This document shows, piece by piece, positions 35,866-47,536 of a DNA stretch of 64,000 bases; position 1 is the first letter of the stretch, and the number at the start of each line of letters is the position of its first letter. Position numbers and translations under genes: made by a program. The stretch is from Helianthus annuus (lineage: Eukaryota > Streptophyta > Magnoliopsida > Asterales > Asteraceae). The DNA is taken from NCBI RefSeq assembly GCF_002127325.2, contig NC_035433.2, forward strand, positions 92,954,033 to 93,018,032. The letters run 5' to 3'. The notes beneath the pieces were generated by a model. The model did not search any database, was not told where the DNA came from, and saw only the letters and a list, made by a program, of their open reading frames with translations.

Positions 35866-36063
35866 TCGAGTCGCAACGGGGATCTCGAGTCGCAACCGGA
35901 GTTTACGAGTCGCAACAGCTGGTTGCGAGTCGCAATGGTGATCTCGGTTCATCATGGTCTGGTTACGAGTCGCAACGGGACTCGCAACCGTGGTCTCGAC
36001 TGGTGCTGTTTGTGGTCTCGAGTCGAGACGGGGAGGTTTCGACTCGCAATCTGAGTCGCAACC
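35866..36063. repeat. Cluster of about nine CGAGTCGCAAC motifs in the solo LTR
   Basis: Motif copies occur in both orientations (for instance TTGCGA/TCGCAA around one G near 35929). The position, about 0.85-1.0 kb from the LTR's sense start, corresponds to the GC-rich block just upstream of the TATA box in LTR A. Confidence 0.65.
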
Positions 36064-36899
36064 GGCTGTGTAACTTGTTTCCATAAATCCTGTAACAATC
36101 ACTCCGTGATTCTAGCAAACAACTTAGGCAGTTTCACAATTCAGATCAATTAACAGTTTTTAACAATTTCATAACATCTTCAAGCATGTTCATATCATCA
36201 ATTCATATATTCAACCTCAGTTCACAATAATTGCATAAACATAACCCGTAATCTAATTATATAACCGAATTCTAGATCAACCATGCCTTCCCCTAAACAT
36301 GTTTGCACATTAGAATCATCACAGCCGATTACAAGCACAAGTATACAAACCGATCCAGGGTTACAACAAGAACAATTAGAAACATACCATTCAGTTATCA
36401 TGCATTCATACAACATATAACCAAATACAAAATATCATCAATCGATCCAACTAGCATGTGATCCGGTTACTAACAAAATCATATAAACACGTCATCATGA
36501 ACATCATACTAACCGAGATGGGGAGAGAGAGATTCAGATTCAAAAGCTTCGAAGAATGCTCGGCAGTCTTCGGTTCCGAGCCGAGAGAGAGAGAGCTTGG
36601 TGTTTGTGTGTGTTCTTGGTTGCCAAGATTGTGAAAACAAAAACCCTAATGAGATACATGTACGTATGGAAAGGAAGTGGGCCGAAACCCCACTTGGGCT
36701 ATCTCATGGTCTCGAGTCCAACCGTATGGACCGAGTGGGTTTGTGAAATCAAGTGGGTGTTGTGCGTTTTGGGCCGTTTATAACATATACACATACAATG
36801 CACATAAACAAACATTCAATAAAAGCAATATAATCACATAATCACACTAGTTCACTGGTTACACGTAATGTACGAGGCGGTAAAGTACGAGTTGTCACA

Positions 36900-37589
36900 T
36901 GTTGGTGCAGTCATCTGTCGTCTTCGTCTTAATATCGAGTTTCGGGTTCGTTGCGGTTTTGGATCAAACATGATGTCATCATCTTTGATGATGACATCAT
37001 ATGATGACATCATCTCACATAAGACAAATAACTTTTGGTCAAATTAAGATGTCATGAAATTAGAAAATGTATAAATGGCCGTTTGTAATATCAAAGGTTA
37101 TGTTGCCATTTGAAGACAAAGATTGAATGTTCTCACAAAAGAAAAAAATATATGGAGGTCCAATGAGAAGACACCACCCAATTGATGGTCCAATCAAATG
37201 CTGCCATTATGAGGTCCAATGAAGAGCAACCGTTTGAAAGCCCAACAACTTGAAGCCCAACAGTTTGAAGTAGGCCGTTTGAATATGTTGTCCGTTTGAA
37301 CAGTGGCCATTTGAAAGGCCATGTCGTTTGAATTGTTGTCCGTTTGAGTATGTTTCTAACGGCCAGGCTGTAACTATAAATAGGTTCATTGTCAATTCAT
37401 TTGAAACGGTCAGGAAAAACAATACCGAGGTGCTGCCGGTATTTCCTCTTGCTGTAATCATTGTCAATTGAATATAAAAGAGGATTAAAATGTATTTCAA
37501 GCTGTTTGATAGTGCGTTTCTTAGTTTCCGCCTCTGAAACGTACGAGAGCTCTTCCAAACGACTCATTCAGGTCGAATCCGATCCTACA
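36900..37589 (+). repeat. 5' LTR of element D (first five bases shared with the solo LTR duplication)
   Basis: TGTTGGTGCA to GATCCTACA. It differs from the right LTR at about 7-8 of 689 sites. About nine CGTTTGAA-like motif copies lie upstream of the TATA box TATAAATA (37375-37382). A palindromic block near 36970-37015 is built of ATGATGACATCAT. Confidence 0.9.
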
Positions 37590-37591
37590 AT

Positions 37592-37604
37592 TGGTATCAG
37601 AGCT
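37592..37604 (+). other. Primer binding site of D
   Basis: TGGTATCAGAGCT, two bases after the LTR end; initiator methionine tRNA type. Confidence 0.9.
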
Positions 37605-37798
37605 CAGGACGAGGAGTTCTTGCCATAATCAGCTTGAAATCTGATTTTCTACACCTTCTTTCATAAAATCGATACTTTTTACGGTTAAAATCGGCTATAA
37701 CTTTCACAGAACGTATAAAAGTGCATTTTATCAAACCCTTGGAAGTTTCAACTTAAAACTCTAACATAAAAATGGTCAAAATGGTCTGAATATTGATG

Positions 37799-38035
37799 TC
37801 CGTTTGAACGAGAACTGTGACTGACCGTTTGAAACAGGTTTCATCGTTTGAAAATTGCCTGTTCCGTTTGAAAATTACGTTCTATCGTTTGAAACTGTTC
37901 GACCGTTTGATTTGTCGTTTGAATTACACATGTCCGTTTGAAATATTAATCTGTCCGTTTGAACAAGCAGCTTCCCGTTTGAAATTCATGTGTCCGCTTG
38001 AAAAATACATTGTAAAGTGTGCACCGTTTGAAAAG
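37799..38035 (+). repeat. Leader motif array of D (12 copies of CCGTTTGAA)
   Basis: Twelve copies of (C/T)CGTTTGAA are spaced about 15-30 bp with unrelated spacers. Further copies lie beyond element E at 47717-47785, just before gag, and in the LTR upstream of the TATA box. Its placement mirrors the arrays in B and C. Confidence 0.85.
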
Positions 38036-38370
38036 GTTACATTTGCATACGATTAAAGTTGGAAGTGGTCAATATCATATAATCAATATCGAGGAGTTTG
38101 CATGTGTTGTTATTGGTAAAGCAATAAGCTCAATCAATGTTTAAAACAAAGTCAAACGGCCACGTTAACTCATGTGACATTTCATACAAGTGGTCGGTCA
38201 TTTATTATTGATCAGGAAGTGGTGGCAGTTTAGAGGCCCAATAGTTAAGAGTTGCCGCCCAATAGGCCCTATCAGAATTACTTAAAAAAAGCGGCACCAA
38301 TAGTTGAATTTTATAAAGTTGTTGGGTTGCCGTCCACATTAATTGAGAAGTCAAAATTTTTTTGTGTGAC
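38036..38370 (+). other. D leader up to the E insertion
   Basis: It is non-coding. GCCGCCCAATAG-like repeats occur here (38220-38330) and resume after E at 47540-47700. The last five bases GTGAC are the left target duplication of E. Confidence 0.6.
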
Positions 38371-38633
38371 TGTAACAACTGCCACTAAAAATCCATAATT
38401 AGGATGATAATTAGCTAGTAAGGAAACCCTAATTAAGAAACCCAAGTAATTCTGCACTAACCCTAAAATTTCCAGAATAATCGGAATCAGGATCAGGGCC
38501 CCTAAAACTCAGGGGGGCAAAACCCTAGTTACGATTATCATCATAACTCTCTGTCGAAATAGAATTTTAAAAATCTAACGACTCAGCAAGCCTACACACG
38601 CAAAAACCTAGTCTATGAAAGTAGGGTGGTCAC

Positions 38634-38678
38634 TCGCGTAGCGCGACGCCTAAAGGGGTACCCCCTCGCGCTACGCGA
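38634..38678 (+). promoter_or_regulatory. 13-bp inverted repeat upstream of the TATA box in E
   Basis: TCGCGTAGCGCGA and TCGCGCTACGCGA are perfect complements around 19 bases that include the palindrome GGGGTACCCC. The second LTR carries it at 46286-46330. It could be a protein-binding site or a DNA cruciform. Confidence 0.7.
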
Positions 38679-38695
38679 CGGTGTCAAATTTTCAG

Positions 38696-38703
38696 TATAA
38701 ATA
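38696..38703 (+). promoter_or_regulatory. TATA box of E 5' LTR
   Basis: TATAAATA; the equivalent in the 3' LTR is at 46348-46355. Confidence 0.75.
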
Positions 38704-39885
38704 GCAGGGGTTGGGACTTGAAATCTGGCACTTGAACGACGTTAAAATTCATAATATACGTCGAGTTATAAGCAAAACAGTCCAACACACACACACAATT
38801 ACCGAAACGCTGCCGCAATCAGGGTAATAACTCGATCGCTATTACGATTCAACGTCCGATCGATTATAACTATCCAACGATAGTCCGGGTGCTGCTCAAT
38901 TGAGCTTGTACTTTGATTATTCGTCGTGATTTCGACTTGAATATTAGAGTGCTGTTCGAATTCGGACTATGCTCTGTTATTCGTTGTAAATCCGATTGAA
39001 TTATCGAGTATTGCACTGATTAATTGTTGTGAAGGTTTAATCTCGTGAATTGACGTAACTGCTGTATTAGTTACTAACCTGTGTGTGTGCATTGTGTTAA
39101 ATTAGGTTTAAGCAAGGCTAATCAGTAGGCTTATATCTATTGCTCGTTAATCTGCAATGTGAGTCATTCTTCTTTTTAAACTGTTTTCTCACAGTTTGTG
39201 AGTAAGTATTACAATACCTCAAGTTATTTTCAAAGGTTATAAATACAGGGATTAAGTCTTTGTAATCACCAAATTACAGCTGGTATGTGGGGTATTGTGC
39301 ACAGTACTGTTATTATCACTCTATGTGAGTGAATATTACTCTATGTGAGTTATTTCTACTCTGTGTGAGTACACCGTCACTATTTGGGCAACGGGACCCA
39401 ATAGTGGTATGACCACAGTCACAGAAATGAATCGAGTGACAAATACCCATTCTTGATAATTGGTTGATAGAAACATTGTAATCGCTCTTAATACTGTAAA
39501 TTATAACTAACGGGTCGTTTTAGAAAACTGAATGATTCACTCAGTATTTCCCCGCTGACAAAACCTTTTTCAAACATGTTTCAGGTGATCTGTGTGATCC
39601 AGGAAAAGTGCAGTAAAGCACTATCAAGCTCAGAGAAGTGGCTCAGTGTAAATAAATGAATAAAACGTGTTTTGAAAAATAAAGATTTCTATGTGAAATC
39701 AACTTATTGTAAATTATGGGATTTATCCCTTAAACTTTGTATAATATATTAAACGAGCATATTTCACGGATAAAAGATCCTGTTATAAAAAGACTTCCGC
39801 TACCGCATAAATTAAATACCACGGGAACTGCCTCGCGGTCCCCCGACTCCGTCCAGGGTGGGTCGGGGAGCCGTGACAGCGAAGG

Positions 39886-39898
39886 TGGTATCAGAGCT
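39886..39898 (+). other. Primer binding site of E
   Basis: TGGTATCAGAGCT, seven bases after the LTR; initiator methionine tRNA type. Confidence 0.9.
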
Positions 39899-40030
39899 AA
39901 TTATTAAATTGAGCCACTGATCGAGCCACTGATTAAGCCTAAATTAAGTATTATGTTCAAAATACTTAATTTTACTAATTGTTATTATGTGATTATTTGT
40001 TTTATTAACTGATTATTTGATAGTTACAGT

Positions 40031-40336
40031 ATGGGTAAACAAAAGCTGTCTGCTATCTACCACAAACTAGATGTGGCATCTTCTTCTAGAAATCCAGTAA
40101 ACCTAGAAGAAGGAATCTTTGTCCGCAAGGCAAACTATGAGAATCCACTTTCCCCAGAAAAAAGGGATTCGATACTTAAAAAGAGTCAGGAGACAAAGAA
40201 ACCCCGAAGCAAGAGAGTTAGGTTTAACCCAGAAGTCCAAGAGTTGGGTAATAGTACACCTTGGGAAGATAAAATAGACGGGAAATGGGCAAATCTCTAT
40301 ATGCTAGCTACTGTAGCAGAAAATGCTAATCTCTAA
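40031..40336 (+). CDS. ORF1 of element E, unknown function (101 aa)
   Basis: It is an open frame between the primer binding site and gag, where chromoviruses normally have only leader. The ATG directly follows GTTACAGT, an AG that looks like a 3' splice site. The protein is hydrophilic and basic in the middle (KKSQETKKPRSKRVRF, residues 50-65), with an RVRF tetrapeptide at 62-65 that has the form of a PP1-docking motif but may be chance. No signal peptide, membrane segment or zinc motif. I do not recognise a family. Intactness in a young element supports a real gene, but one copy cannot show selection. Confidence 0.5.
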   Translation: MGKQKLSAIYHKLDVASSSRNPVNLEEGIFVRKANYENPLSPEKRDSILKKSQETKKPRSKRVRFNPEVQELGNSTPWEDKIDGKWANLYMLATVAENANL

Positions 40337-40514
40337 ATATCCGATAAGTTAGGTCTAGTAAGAGAAATCACAATCCCGTAAATAAATAAAGTCCTAAGTG
40401 TGTTTATTTCTGTTGTTCTTTGTATAAATTAGTATGCAATAAAACTTCAGTGTTTTGTTTGTTAAACTTTGTTCCAAAGTTTTAACATTACATTTTGCAT
40501 ATATGCTATGCAGC

Positions 40515-41252
40515 ATGAATGAGATGTCGGAAACATTCCAGAATCTCAACTTATATCCAGTGCCTATCGAAGTCTCTCACGACTTTACTGGTTACATTGC
40601 TGACATAGAAGAACCTGTGGAATTCCAAGCCCCACCGCTGGAAAAAGCCAAACCTAAAAAGAAGAGAAGATATGTAGGGTGGAGGAAAGTGCGCCGTAGG
40701 AAAACTGCCACTAGGAAACTCCCTAAAATAGAAAATCCTGTGATCATGAACAAGGGAAAGGAAATAGAAACTGGAGAAGGTTCGAAATCACCTGAAAAAG
40801 AAATAGGAATAGATCTGAAGCAAAAGGGAATAGAGATTGGCGAAAGCTCTAAACAGTCTAAGGAAATCACGTTCCAGGACGAAATAGATCGCCTATTGGA
40901 GAACTGTGATGTTTTAGAGCCTATCAACGATAATCTCTTTTCTTACCCGGCTACAGTTCAATTCCCACTAAACCTAGGACCAGCTATTCCAGACCCACTA
41001 GTTCATACCAGACCATTAGGCCAAATGGAGGAATGGTGGACTAATGATTGGCAATTCCAAAATATAGTTAACAGTCCTTATAGCTTCCTTCCACAATTTG
41101 ACCCAGAACCACTCCCAAATCCTCCCATGAGTAATGAAAACCTAGCTGAACTCTGTCAGTTCGGTGAAGAACTGATAGGTACAGGTAATAGGATCAGGGA
41201 AATGGGGGAGCATCTAACTTGGAAGTACGATAAAAGGGAGCACCGTTACTAG
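40515..41252 (+). CDS. ORF2 of element E, unknown function (245 aa)
   Basis: The frame is open from 40455, but I take the ATG at 40515 because it follows GCTATGCAGC, a splice-acceptor-like AG after a T-rich stretch. From that start, residues about 44-68 are strongly basic (KAKPKKKRRYVGWRKVRRRK), a likely nuclear localisation or RNA-binding segment. An acidic/lysine repeat-like part follows (EIGIDLKQKGIEIGESSKQ), then a proline- and tryptophan-containing C-terminal half. No known catalytic motif. It does not overlap gag. It could be an accessory RNA-binding or nuclear factor; this is inference from composition only. Confidence 0.55.
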   Translation: MNEMSETFQNLNLYPVPIEVSHDFTGYIADIEEPVEFQAPPLEKAKPKKKRRYVGWRKVRRRKTATRKLPKIENPVIMNKGKEIETGEGSKSPEKEIGIDLKQKGIEIGESSKQSKEITFQDEIDRLLENCDVLEPINDNLFSYPATVQFPLNLGPAIPDPLVHTRPLGQMEEWWTNDWQFQNIVNSPYSFLPQFDPEPLPNPPMSNENLAELCQFGEELIGTGNRIREMGEHLTWKYDKREHRY

Positions 41253-41488
41253 AACAGTTAGTTAAACCACAGAAAGCCGTATTATATGATAGTAACTAAA
41301 AATTCTGTAAAATGGGCAATAAAACTCTGTAAAATACGGTGTGTATGGATGCATATACAATATACTAACAAAGTAAAAGTCGAGAAATCGACAATTTTGG
41401 TAATACTTGTATATTGTGATAATCTATGTGTATCTATGTGAATTTTGTCATTGATAAGTTAGACAATAATAATTTTACCAATTAGCAG

Positions 41489-44400
41489 ATGGAAAACGCT
41501 AACAATGAACCAATTAATGAAGTAAATCAATCTGAGCAAGAACAGGAAGATCAATATATAACTCGACAAGATATCGAGCATTTTATCGCCCAAGGGATAG
41601 CTCATGCTATTCCAGAAATTGTAGCTGCTGTTCGAAAACCTGCCGAACCACAATTAATTCCTAGTAAACGTATTCCAGAAGATAACGGTAGTAACAGCAT
41701 AAATGGAGGCGGTAATCATGATGATCATGATCCGCAGCAGGCCCCACTCCCTAAAAGAATGAAAGCTGCAACGCCTGGTTGCACTTACAAAGAATTTCTT
41801 GCTTGCAAACCCGCTGAATTTGCAGGTAACGAAGGGGCAACTGCAACACTGCGTTGGTTAGAGAAAACCGAGGCAGTAATTGCAATAAGCAAATGTGCCA
41901 ATGGAGACCAGGTAATGTATGCATCAAATCTGTTCAAAGAAGGAGCACTCGAATGGTGGAACACGGTCCTCCAGGCAAAAGGGAGAAGGATAGCTTATGC
42001 AATAAGTTGGGAAGAATTTAAGAGTCTTGTAGAAAGAAAATTATGTCCCGAATACCAGAAGGAACAAATGGCAAACAAGTTCCTAAGTCATCGTATGCTA
42101 GGAGTTGATTGTCGGGGATATACTTCAACATTCTTTGAATACGCAAGGGTAGTGCCATCACTGGCTTCGCCAGAACCGGTACTTATCTCTCGATACATCT
42201 GGGGGTTAATTAGTGAAATCCGCAACATCGTTAAAGCTGCGAGACCTCGTACTATTGACGATGCTGTAGAATTAGCTAATACCCTAACTGATGAATTGGT
42301 ACGTACAAGAGAGGAAGATCGCAAGAAGGAATTAGCTCACAAGATTACCCAAGGATTTCGTGTGGGTAATGTCAAGAAAAGAGGAACCGGACAATCCTCA
42401 TCATCTCCTTTCTGCAAAATTTGCAAAAAGAAGCATTATGGACAATGCAACATGATTTGCAATTTTTGCAAAATGAAAGGACATCGGGAAGAAGACTGCA
42501 GGAAGAAAACAAAAGTTTGTTATAATTGCAGAGAAAGGGGACACTTTCAATCTGAATGTCCTAAGTTAGCTAAACCTGTAGTTAACCAAACCAAACCAGC
42601 TGAAGGAACAACCAAGAGAAATGCGCGAGCATTCCAGCTGACCACTCAAGAGGCCGAACTCATTCCAGATGTGATAGCCGGTACGTTCTTAGTTCACAAC
42701 GTATTTGCAAAAGTATTATTTGACTCTGGTGCGAACCAAAGTTTTATAAATACTTTATTTTGCCAAGATCTTAAGTTACCATTAACCACTCTTAGGCAAA
42801 TCTTCACAGTAGAAACCGCAGAAGGAAATTCTGTGAAAATAGATAAAATCTGGCAAGGAGGAAAAATAGAACTATTAGGCCATAAGTTTTCTGCAAATTT
42901 GTTACCAATGAATTTAGCAGGATTCGATGTAGTATTAGGAATGGATTGGTTAATAGCCAACCATGCACGAATCCTATGTGACAAAAATGCAGTAGAAATT
43001 CAAACACCTACAGGAGAAGTAATTTTAATTACTGGAGATAAACCTCGAAAGCCACTGAAATTTATCTCAGTAATGAAGTTGGCTAGTTATTCAAGAAAAC
43101 AGGAAATGGTGTATATGATTTCAGTAATCATTAACACTAAGGATAAGGAACTTCAGGACATCCCGGTAGTGTCAGAATACCCAGACGTTTTTCCAGAAGA
43201 ATTACCTGGATTACCACCTGATAGGGAAGTAGAGTTTAGAATTCATTTAATTCCAGGTACTGCACCAATAGCTAAAGCACCATATAGATTAGCACCTACC
43301 GAAATGCTAGAATTGAAAAAGCAATTAGATGAATTATTAAGCAAAGGATTCATACAACCGAGTTCATCCCCTTGGGGTGCACCAGTACTGTTTGTGAAAA
43401 AGAAAGATGGATCGATGAGAATGTGTATCGATTATAGAGAATTGAATAAGGTTACGATTAAGAATCGATACCCACTACCTAGGATTGATGATCTTTTTGA
43501 TCAATTGCAAGGAGCTAGGTATTTCTCTAAGATAGATTTAAGATCCGGATACCATCAATTGAAAGTACAAGAAGAGGACATACCTAAAACTGCTTTCAGA
43601 ACTAGGTATGGTCATTATGAGTTTACAGTCATGCCCTTTGGATTAAGGAATGCCCCAGCAGCATTCATGGACATGATGAATCGAATCTGTAAACCATACT
43701 TGGATAAATTTGTGATCGTTTTCATCGACGATATACTTATTTACTCCAAAAGCCAAAAAGAACATTGTGAGCATTTACATGTTCTCTTAACTTTGTTAAG
43801 AAACGAAAGACTTTATGCCAAATTCTCAAAATGTGAATTTTGGCTACAAGAAGTACAATTCTTAGGTCATGTGGTGAATCACGAAGGTATCCATGTAGAT
43901 CCTGCTAAGATAGAAGCAATTACGAAGTGGAAAGTTCCACAAACAGCAATGGAGATTAGAAGTTTTCTAGGCTTAGCTGGATACTATAGACGATTTATCA
44001 AAGATTTTTCCAAGATAGCCGTACCATTAACTAAGTTAACCTGTAAAGCTGCTAAGTTTGAATGGGGACCTAGACAAGAAGAAGCCTTTAAGATATTAAA
44101 GCATAGGTTGACGAAGGCACTAATCTTAGCTTTACCCGAAGGAACAGAAGATTTTGAAGTATATTGTGATGCTTCAAAATTGGGATACGGATGTGTGTTA
44201 ATGCAACGCAAGAAGGTAATTGTGTATGCCTCTAGACAATTGAAAAAGCACGAAGAAAATTATACGACTCATGATCTAGAATTAGGAGCCATAATCTTTG
44301 CCCTTAAGATATGGAGACATTATCTGTATGGAAGTAAGTTTACTGTCTATACCGATCATAAAAGTTTAAGATATATATTTGGGCAAAAAGAATTAAACAT

Positions 44401-45976
44401 GAGGCAAAGAAGATGGATGGAGATGCTAAGCGATTACGACTGTGATATCCAATATCACGAAGGAAAGGCAAATGTAGTTGCAGATGCCTTAAGTCGTAAG
44501 TATCATGAGAAACAGAAACAAGTCCGTGCTCTGAGGTTAAATCTACAAGTAGATTTAATGGCACAAATTAAAGAAGTCCAGAAAACAGCAATCCAAGATG
44601 ATGCTGAAGGAATAAAAGGTTACCTAAAAGAATTAGAACAAGGAAATGATGGAATTTGGAAATTCCATAAGAAACGAATTTGGGTACCTAAGCAAGGAGA
44701 GTTAAGGAATAAGATTTTAGAAGAAGCTCATAAATCTAGGTATACTATGCACCCAGGAAATAATAAGATGTACCAAGATTTAAGGAATAATTTCTGGTGG
44801 ATAGGAATGAAAAAGGATATAGCTGAATACGTATCCAAGTGCTTAACTTGTTCACAAGTTAAAGCTGAACACCAGAAACCTTCAGGACTACTACAACAGT
44901 TAGAAATGCCTGTATGGAAATGGGAACTTATAACAATGGACTTTGTTACAAAGTTACCCAAAACCAAAAGAGGTAATGATGCGATTTGGGTAATCGTAGA
45001 CCGATTAACCAAGTCAGCTCATTTCCTACCAATGAAAGAAACCTTTAGTATGGAAAGGTTAGCACAACTCTACGTGGACGAGGTAGTATCTCTACATGGA
45101 GTCCCGCTCTCCATTGTATCGGATAGAGATAGTCGATTTACTTCGCATTTCTGGAAAAGTTTTCAGAAAGCAATGGGAACTCGACTAAATCTAAGTACTG
45201 CTTATCATCCACAAACAGACGGACAGAGTGAAAGGACAATACAAACTCTAGAGGACATGCTCCGAGCATGTGTAATTGACTTTGGTGGTAATTGGGATAG
45301 CCATTTGCCATTAATTGAATTCTCCTATAACAATAGTTATCATTCAAGCATCGAAGCTGCACCATTTGAAGCACTCTACGGACGTAAGTGCAGAACTCCA
45401 GTATGTTGGGTAGAAATCGGAGAAAGTCAATTATCAGGTCCTGAAATTGTACAAGAAACTACTGATAAGATAACTCAGATCAAGGAAAGACTGAAAACAG
45501 CTCGAGATCGTCAGAAAAGCTATGCAGACAATCGTCGTAAGCCTTTAGAATTTCAAGTAGGAGATAAAGTACTTTTAAAAGTTTCTCCTTGGAAAGGAGT
45601 AGTACGATTTGGTAAGAGAGGAAAGCTAAGTCCAAGATACGTTGGACCATTCCCTGTGATTCAACGAATAGGACCAGTTGCTTATCGTTTACAACTACCA
45701 GAAGAATTGGCTGGAATACATGATGTATTTCATGTATCCACTCTTAAGAAATGTTTAGCAGACGAATCCCTGGTAGTACCTCTTCAAGATGTAGAGGTGA
45801 ACGAAAAGTTAAAATTTATAGAGAAACCATTACAGATTGAAGATAGAAAAGTCAAGTTTCTCAAGCACAAACGACTAGTGCTAGTAAAAGTCAAATGGAA
45901 TTCAAGAAGAGGGCCAGAATACACTTGGGAACTGGAATCGGAAATGAAGCGAAAATATCCTCATCTATTCCAGTAA
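41489..45976 (+). CDS. gag-pol: Gag-Pol polyprotein of element E (1,495 aa, intact)
   Basis: One uninterrupted frame. The ATG directly follows ATTAGCAG. A Gag domain spans about residues 95-275. CCHC knuckles are [14 protein letters not shown] (324-337) and [14 protein letters not shown] (344-357). Protease active site DSGA starts at D412. Reverse transcriptase spans about 590-770 with FIDD at 745-748. RNase H starts near D894. Integrase has its zinc region from H1081 and catalytic D1151, D1212, E1248 (35 residues between the last two), then the GPF-type motif. The C-terminal 45 residues match the chromodomain-like tail of plant chromoviruses, which may guide insertion into chromatin. All key residues are present, so the enzyme set looks functional. 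Tekay/Del clade is inferred. Confidence 0.95.
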   Translation: MENANNEPINEVNQSEQEQEDQYITRQDIEHFIAQGIAHAIPEIVAAVRKPAEPQLIPSKRIPEDNGSNSINGGGNHDDHDPQQAPLPKRMKAATPGCTYKEFLACKPAEFAGNEGATATLRWLEKTEAVIAISKCANGDQVMYASNLFKEGALEWWNTVLQAKGRRIAYAISWEEFKSLVERKLCPEYQKEQMANKFLSHRMLGVDCRGYTSTFFEYARVVPSLASPEPVLISRYIWGLISEIRNIVKAARPRTIDDAVELANTLTDELVRTREEDRKKELAHKITQGFRVGNVKKRGTGQSSSSPFCKICKKKHYGQCNMICNFCKMKGHREEDCRKKTKVCYNCRERGHFQSECPKLAKPVVNQTKPAEGTTKRNARAFQLTTQEAELIPDVIAGTFLVHNVFAKVLFDSGANQSFINTLFCQDLKLPLTTLRQIFTVETAEGNSVKIDKIWQGGKIELLGHKFSANLLPMNLAGFDVVLGMDWLIANHARILCDKNAVEIQTPTGEVILITGDKPRKPLKFISVMKLASYSRKQEMVYMISVIINTKDKELQDIPVVSEYPDVFPEELPGLPPDREVEFRIHLIPGTAPIAKAPYRLAPTEMLELKKQLDELLSKGFIQPSSSPWGAPVLFVKKKDGSMRMCIDYRELNKVTIKNRYPLPRIDDLFDQLQGARYFSKIDLRSGYHQLKVQEEDIPKTAFRTRYGHYEFTVMPFGLRNAPAAFMDMMNRICKPYLDKFVIVFIDDILIYSKSQKEHCEHLHVLLTLLRNERLYAKFSKCEFWLQEVQFLGHVVNHEGIHVDPAKIEAITKWKVPQTAMEIRSFLGLAGYYRRFIKDFSKIAVPLTKLTCKAAKFEWGPRQEEAFKILKHRLTKALILALPEGTEDFEVYCDASKLGYGCVLMQRKKVIVYASRQLKKHEENYTTHDLELGAIIFALKIWRHYLYGSKFTVYTDHKSLRYIFGQKELNMRQRRWMEMLSDYDCDIQYHEGKANVVADALSRKYHEKQKQVRALRLNLQVDLMAQIKEVQKTAIQDDAEGIKGYLKELEQGNDGIWKFHKKRIWVPKQGELRNKILEEAHKSRYTMHPGNNKMYQDLRNNFWWIGMKKDIAEYVSKCLTCSQVKAEHQKPSGLLQQLEMPVWKWELITMDFVTKLPKTKRGNDAIWVIVDRLTKSAHFLPMKETFSMERLAQLYVDEVVSLHGVPLSIVSDRDSRFTSHFWKSFQKAMGTRLNLSTAYHPQTDGQSERTIQTLEDMLRACVIDFGGNWDSHLPLIEFSYNNSYHSSIEAAPFEALYGRKCRTPVCWVEIGESQLSGPEIVQETTDKITQIKERLKTARDRQKSYADNRRKPLEFQVGDKVLLKVSPWKGVVRFGKRGKLSPRYVGPFPVIQRIGPVAYRLQLPEELAGIHDVFHVSTLKKCLADESLVVPLQDVEVNEKLKFIEKPLQIEDRKVKFLKHKRLVLVKVKWNSRRGPEYTWELESEMKRKYPHLFQ

Positions 45977-45999
45977 ATCTCGAGGACGAGATTTTTCTT

Positions 46000-46012
46000 A
46001 AGGTGGGGAGGA
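46000..46012 (+). other. Polypurine tract of E
   Basis: AAGGTGGGGAGGA directly precedes the 3' LTR. Confidence 0.88.
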
Positions 46013-47531
46013 TGTAACAACTGCCACTAAAAATCCATAATTAGGATGATAATTAGCTAGTAAGGAAACCCTAATTAAGAAACCCAAGTAATTCTGCACT
46101 AACCCTAAAATTTCCAGAATAATCGGAATCAGGATCAGGGCCCCTAAAACTCAGGGGGGGGGGGGGGGGCAAAACCCTAGTTACGATTATCATCATAACT
46201 CTCTGTCGAAATAGAATTTTAAAAATCTAACGACTCAGCAAGCCTACACACGCAAAAACCTAGTCTATGAAAGTAGGGTGGTCACTCGCGTAGCGCGACG
46301 CCTAAAGGGGTACCCCCTCGCGCTACGCGACGGTGTCAAATTTTCAGTATAAATAGCAGGGGTTGGGACTTGAAATCTGGCACTTGAACGACGTTAAAAT
46401 TCATAATATACGTCGAGTTATAAGCAAAACAGTCCAACACACACACACAATTACCGAAACGCTGCCGCAATCAGGGTAATAACTCGATCGCTATTACGAT
46501 TCGACGTCCGATCGATTATAACTATCCAACGATAGTCCGGGTGCTGCTCAATTGAGCTTGTACTTTGATTATTTGTCGTGATTTCGACTTGAATATTAGA
46601 GTGCTGTTCGAATTCGGACTATGCTCTGTTATTCGTTGTAAATCCGATTGAATTATCGAGTATTGCACTGATTAATTGTTGTGAAGGTTTAATCTCGTGA
46701 ATTGACGTAACTGCTGTATTAGTTACTAACCTGTGTGTGTGCATTGTGTTAAATTAGGTTTAAGCAAGGCTAATCAGTAGGCTTATATCTATTGCTCATT
46801 AATCTGCAATGTGAGTCATTCTTCTTTTTAAACTGTTTTCTCACAGTTTGTGAGTAAGTATTACAATACCTCAAGTTATTTTCAAAGGTTATAAATACAG
46901 GGATTAAGTCTTTGTAATCACCAAATTACAGCTGGTATGTGGGGTATTGTGCACAGTACTGTTATTATCACTCTATGTGAGTGAATATTACTCTATGTGA
47001 GTTATTTCTACTCTGTGTGAGTACACCGTCACTATTTGGGCAACGGGACCCAATAGTGGTATGACCACAGTCACAGAAATGAATCGAGTGACAAATACCC
47101 ATTCTTGATAATTGGTTGATAGAAACATTGTAATCGCTCTTAATACTGTAAATTATAACTAACGGGTCGTTTTAGAAAACATAATGATTCACTCAGTATT
47201 TCCCCGCTGACAAAACCTTTTTTCAAACATGTTTCAGGTGATCTGTGTGATCCAGGAAAAGTGCAGTAAAGCACTATCAAGCTCAGAGAAATGGCTCAGT
47301 GTAAATAAATGAATAAAACGTGTTTTGAAAAATAAAGATTTCTATGTGAAATCAACTTATTGTAAATTATGGGATTTATCCCTTAAACTTTGTATAATAT
47401 ATTAAACGAGCATATTTCACGGATAAAAGATCCTGTTATAAAAAGACTTCCGCTACCGCATAAATTAAATACCACGGGAACTGCCTCGCGGTCCCCCGAC
47501 TCCGTCCAGGGTGGGTCGGGGAGCCGTGACA
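46013..47531 (+). repeat. 3' LTR of element E
   Basis: It is 1,519 bp. It differs from the 5' LTR by about seven substitutions, a G-run of 16 instead of 6 (near 46155) and one extra T (near 47221). Confidence 0.95.
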
Positions 47532-47536
47532 GTGAC
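47532..47536. repeat. Target site duplication of E, right (GTGAC)
   Basis: It matches 38366-38370. Confidence 0.93.

Larger units (their letters stand above)
34082..36899 (-). mobile_element. Solo LTR (gypsy, Tekay-like)
   Basis: It starts TGTCACACCC, ends GTTGTCACA and is flanked by TGTTG on both sides with no internal region, so it is a solo LTR left by recombination between LTRs. Its start resembles LTR I (61883). Minus orientation is inferred from that family. It is 2,818 bp including a 566-bp tandem duplication. It contains the GGCTT hairpin array (34444-35383) and a CGAGTCGCAAC motif cluster (35866-36063). No gene. Confidence 0.87.
38371..39878 (+). repeat. 5' LTR of element E
   Basis: TGTAACAACT to GCCGTGACA. 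A perfect 13-bp inverted repeat (38634-38646 and 38666-38678) ends 17 bases before the TATA box. Short CTC(T)ATGTGAGT repeats lie at about 39320-39372. Confidence 0.95.
38371..47531 (+). mobile_element. Element E: young, complete Ty3/gypsy chromovirus with extra ORFs
   Basis: It is 9,161 bp with LTRs 38371-39878 (1,508 bp) and 46013-47531 (1,519 bp), flanked by GTGAC (38366-38370, 47532-47536). The LTRs differ by about seven substitutions, one G-run (6 versus 16) and one T, so the insertion is recent. It encodes one uninterrupted Gag-Pol (41489-45976) with a chromodomain-like tail, plus two ORFs before gag. It sits in the leader of D. It is the only element here that looks able to be autonomous. 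Confidence 0.95.

Noticed and set aside
40455..41252. An envelope-like protein in element E
   Set aside because: There is no signal peptide or membrane segment, and the ORF lies before gag, not after pol.
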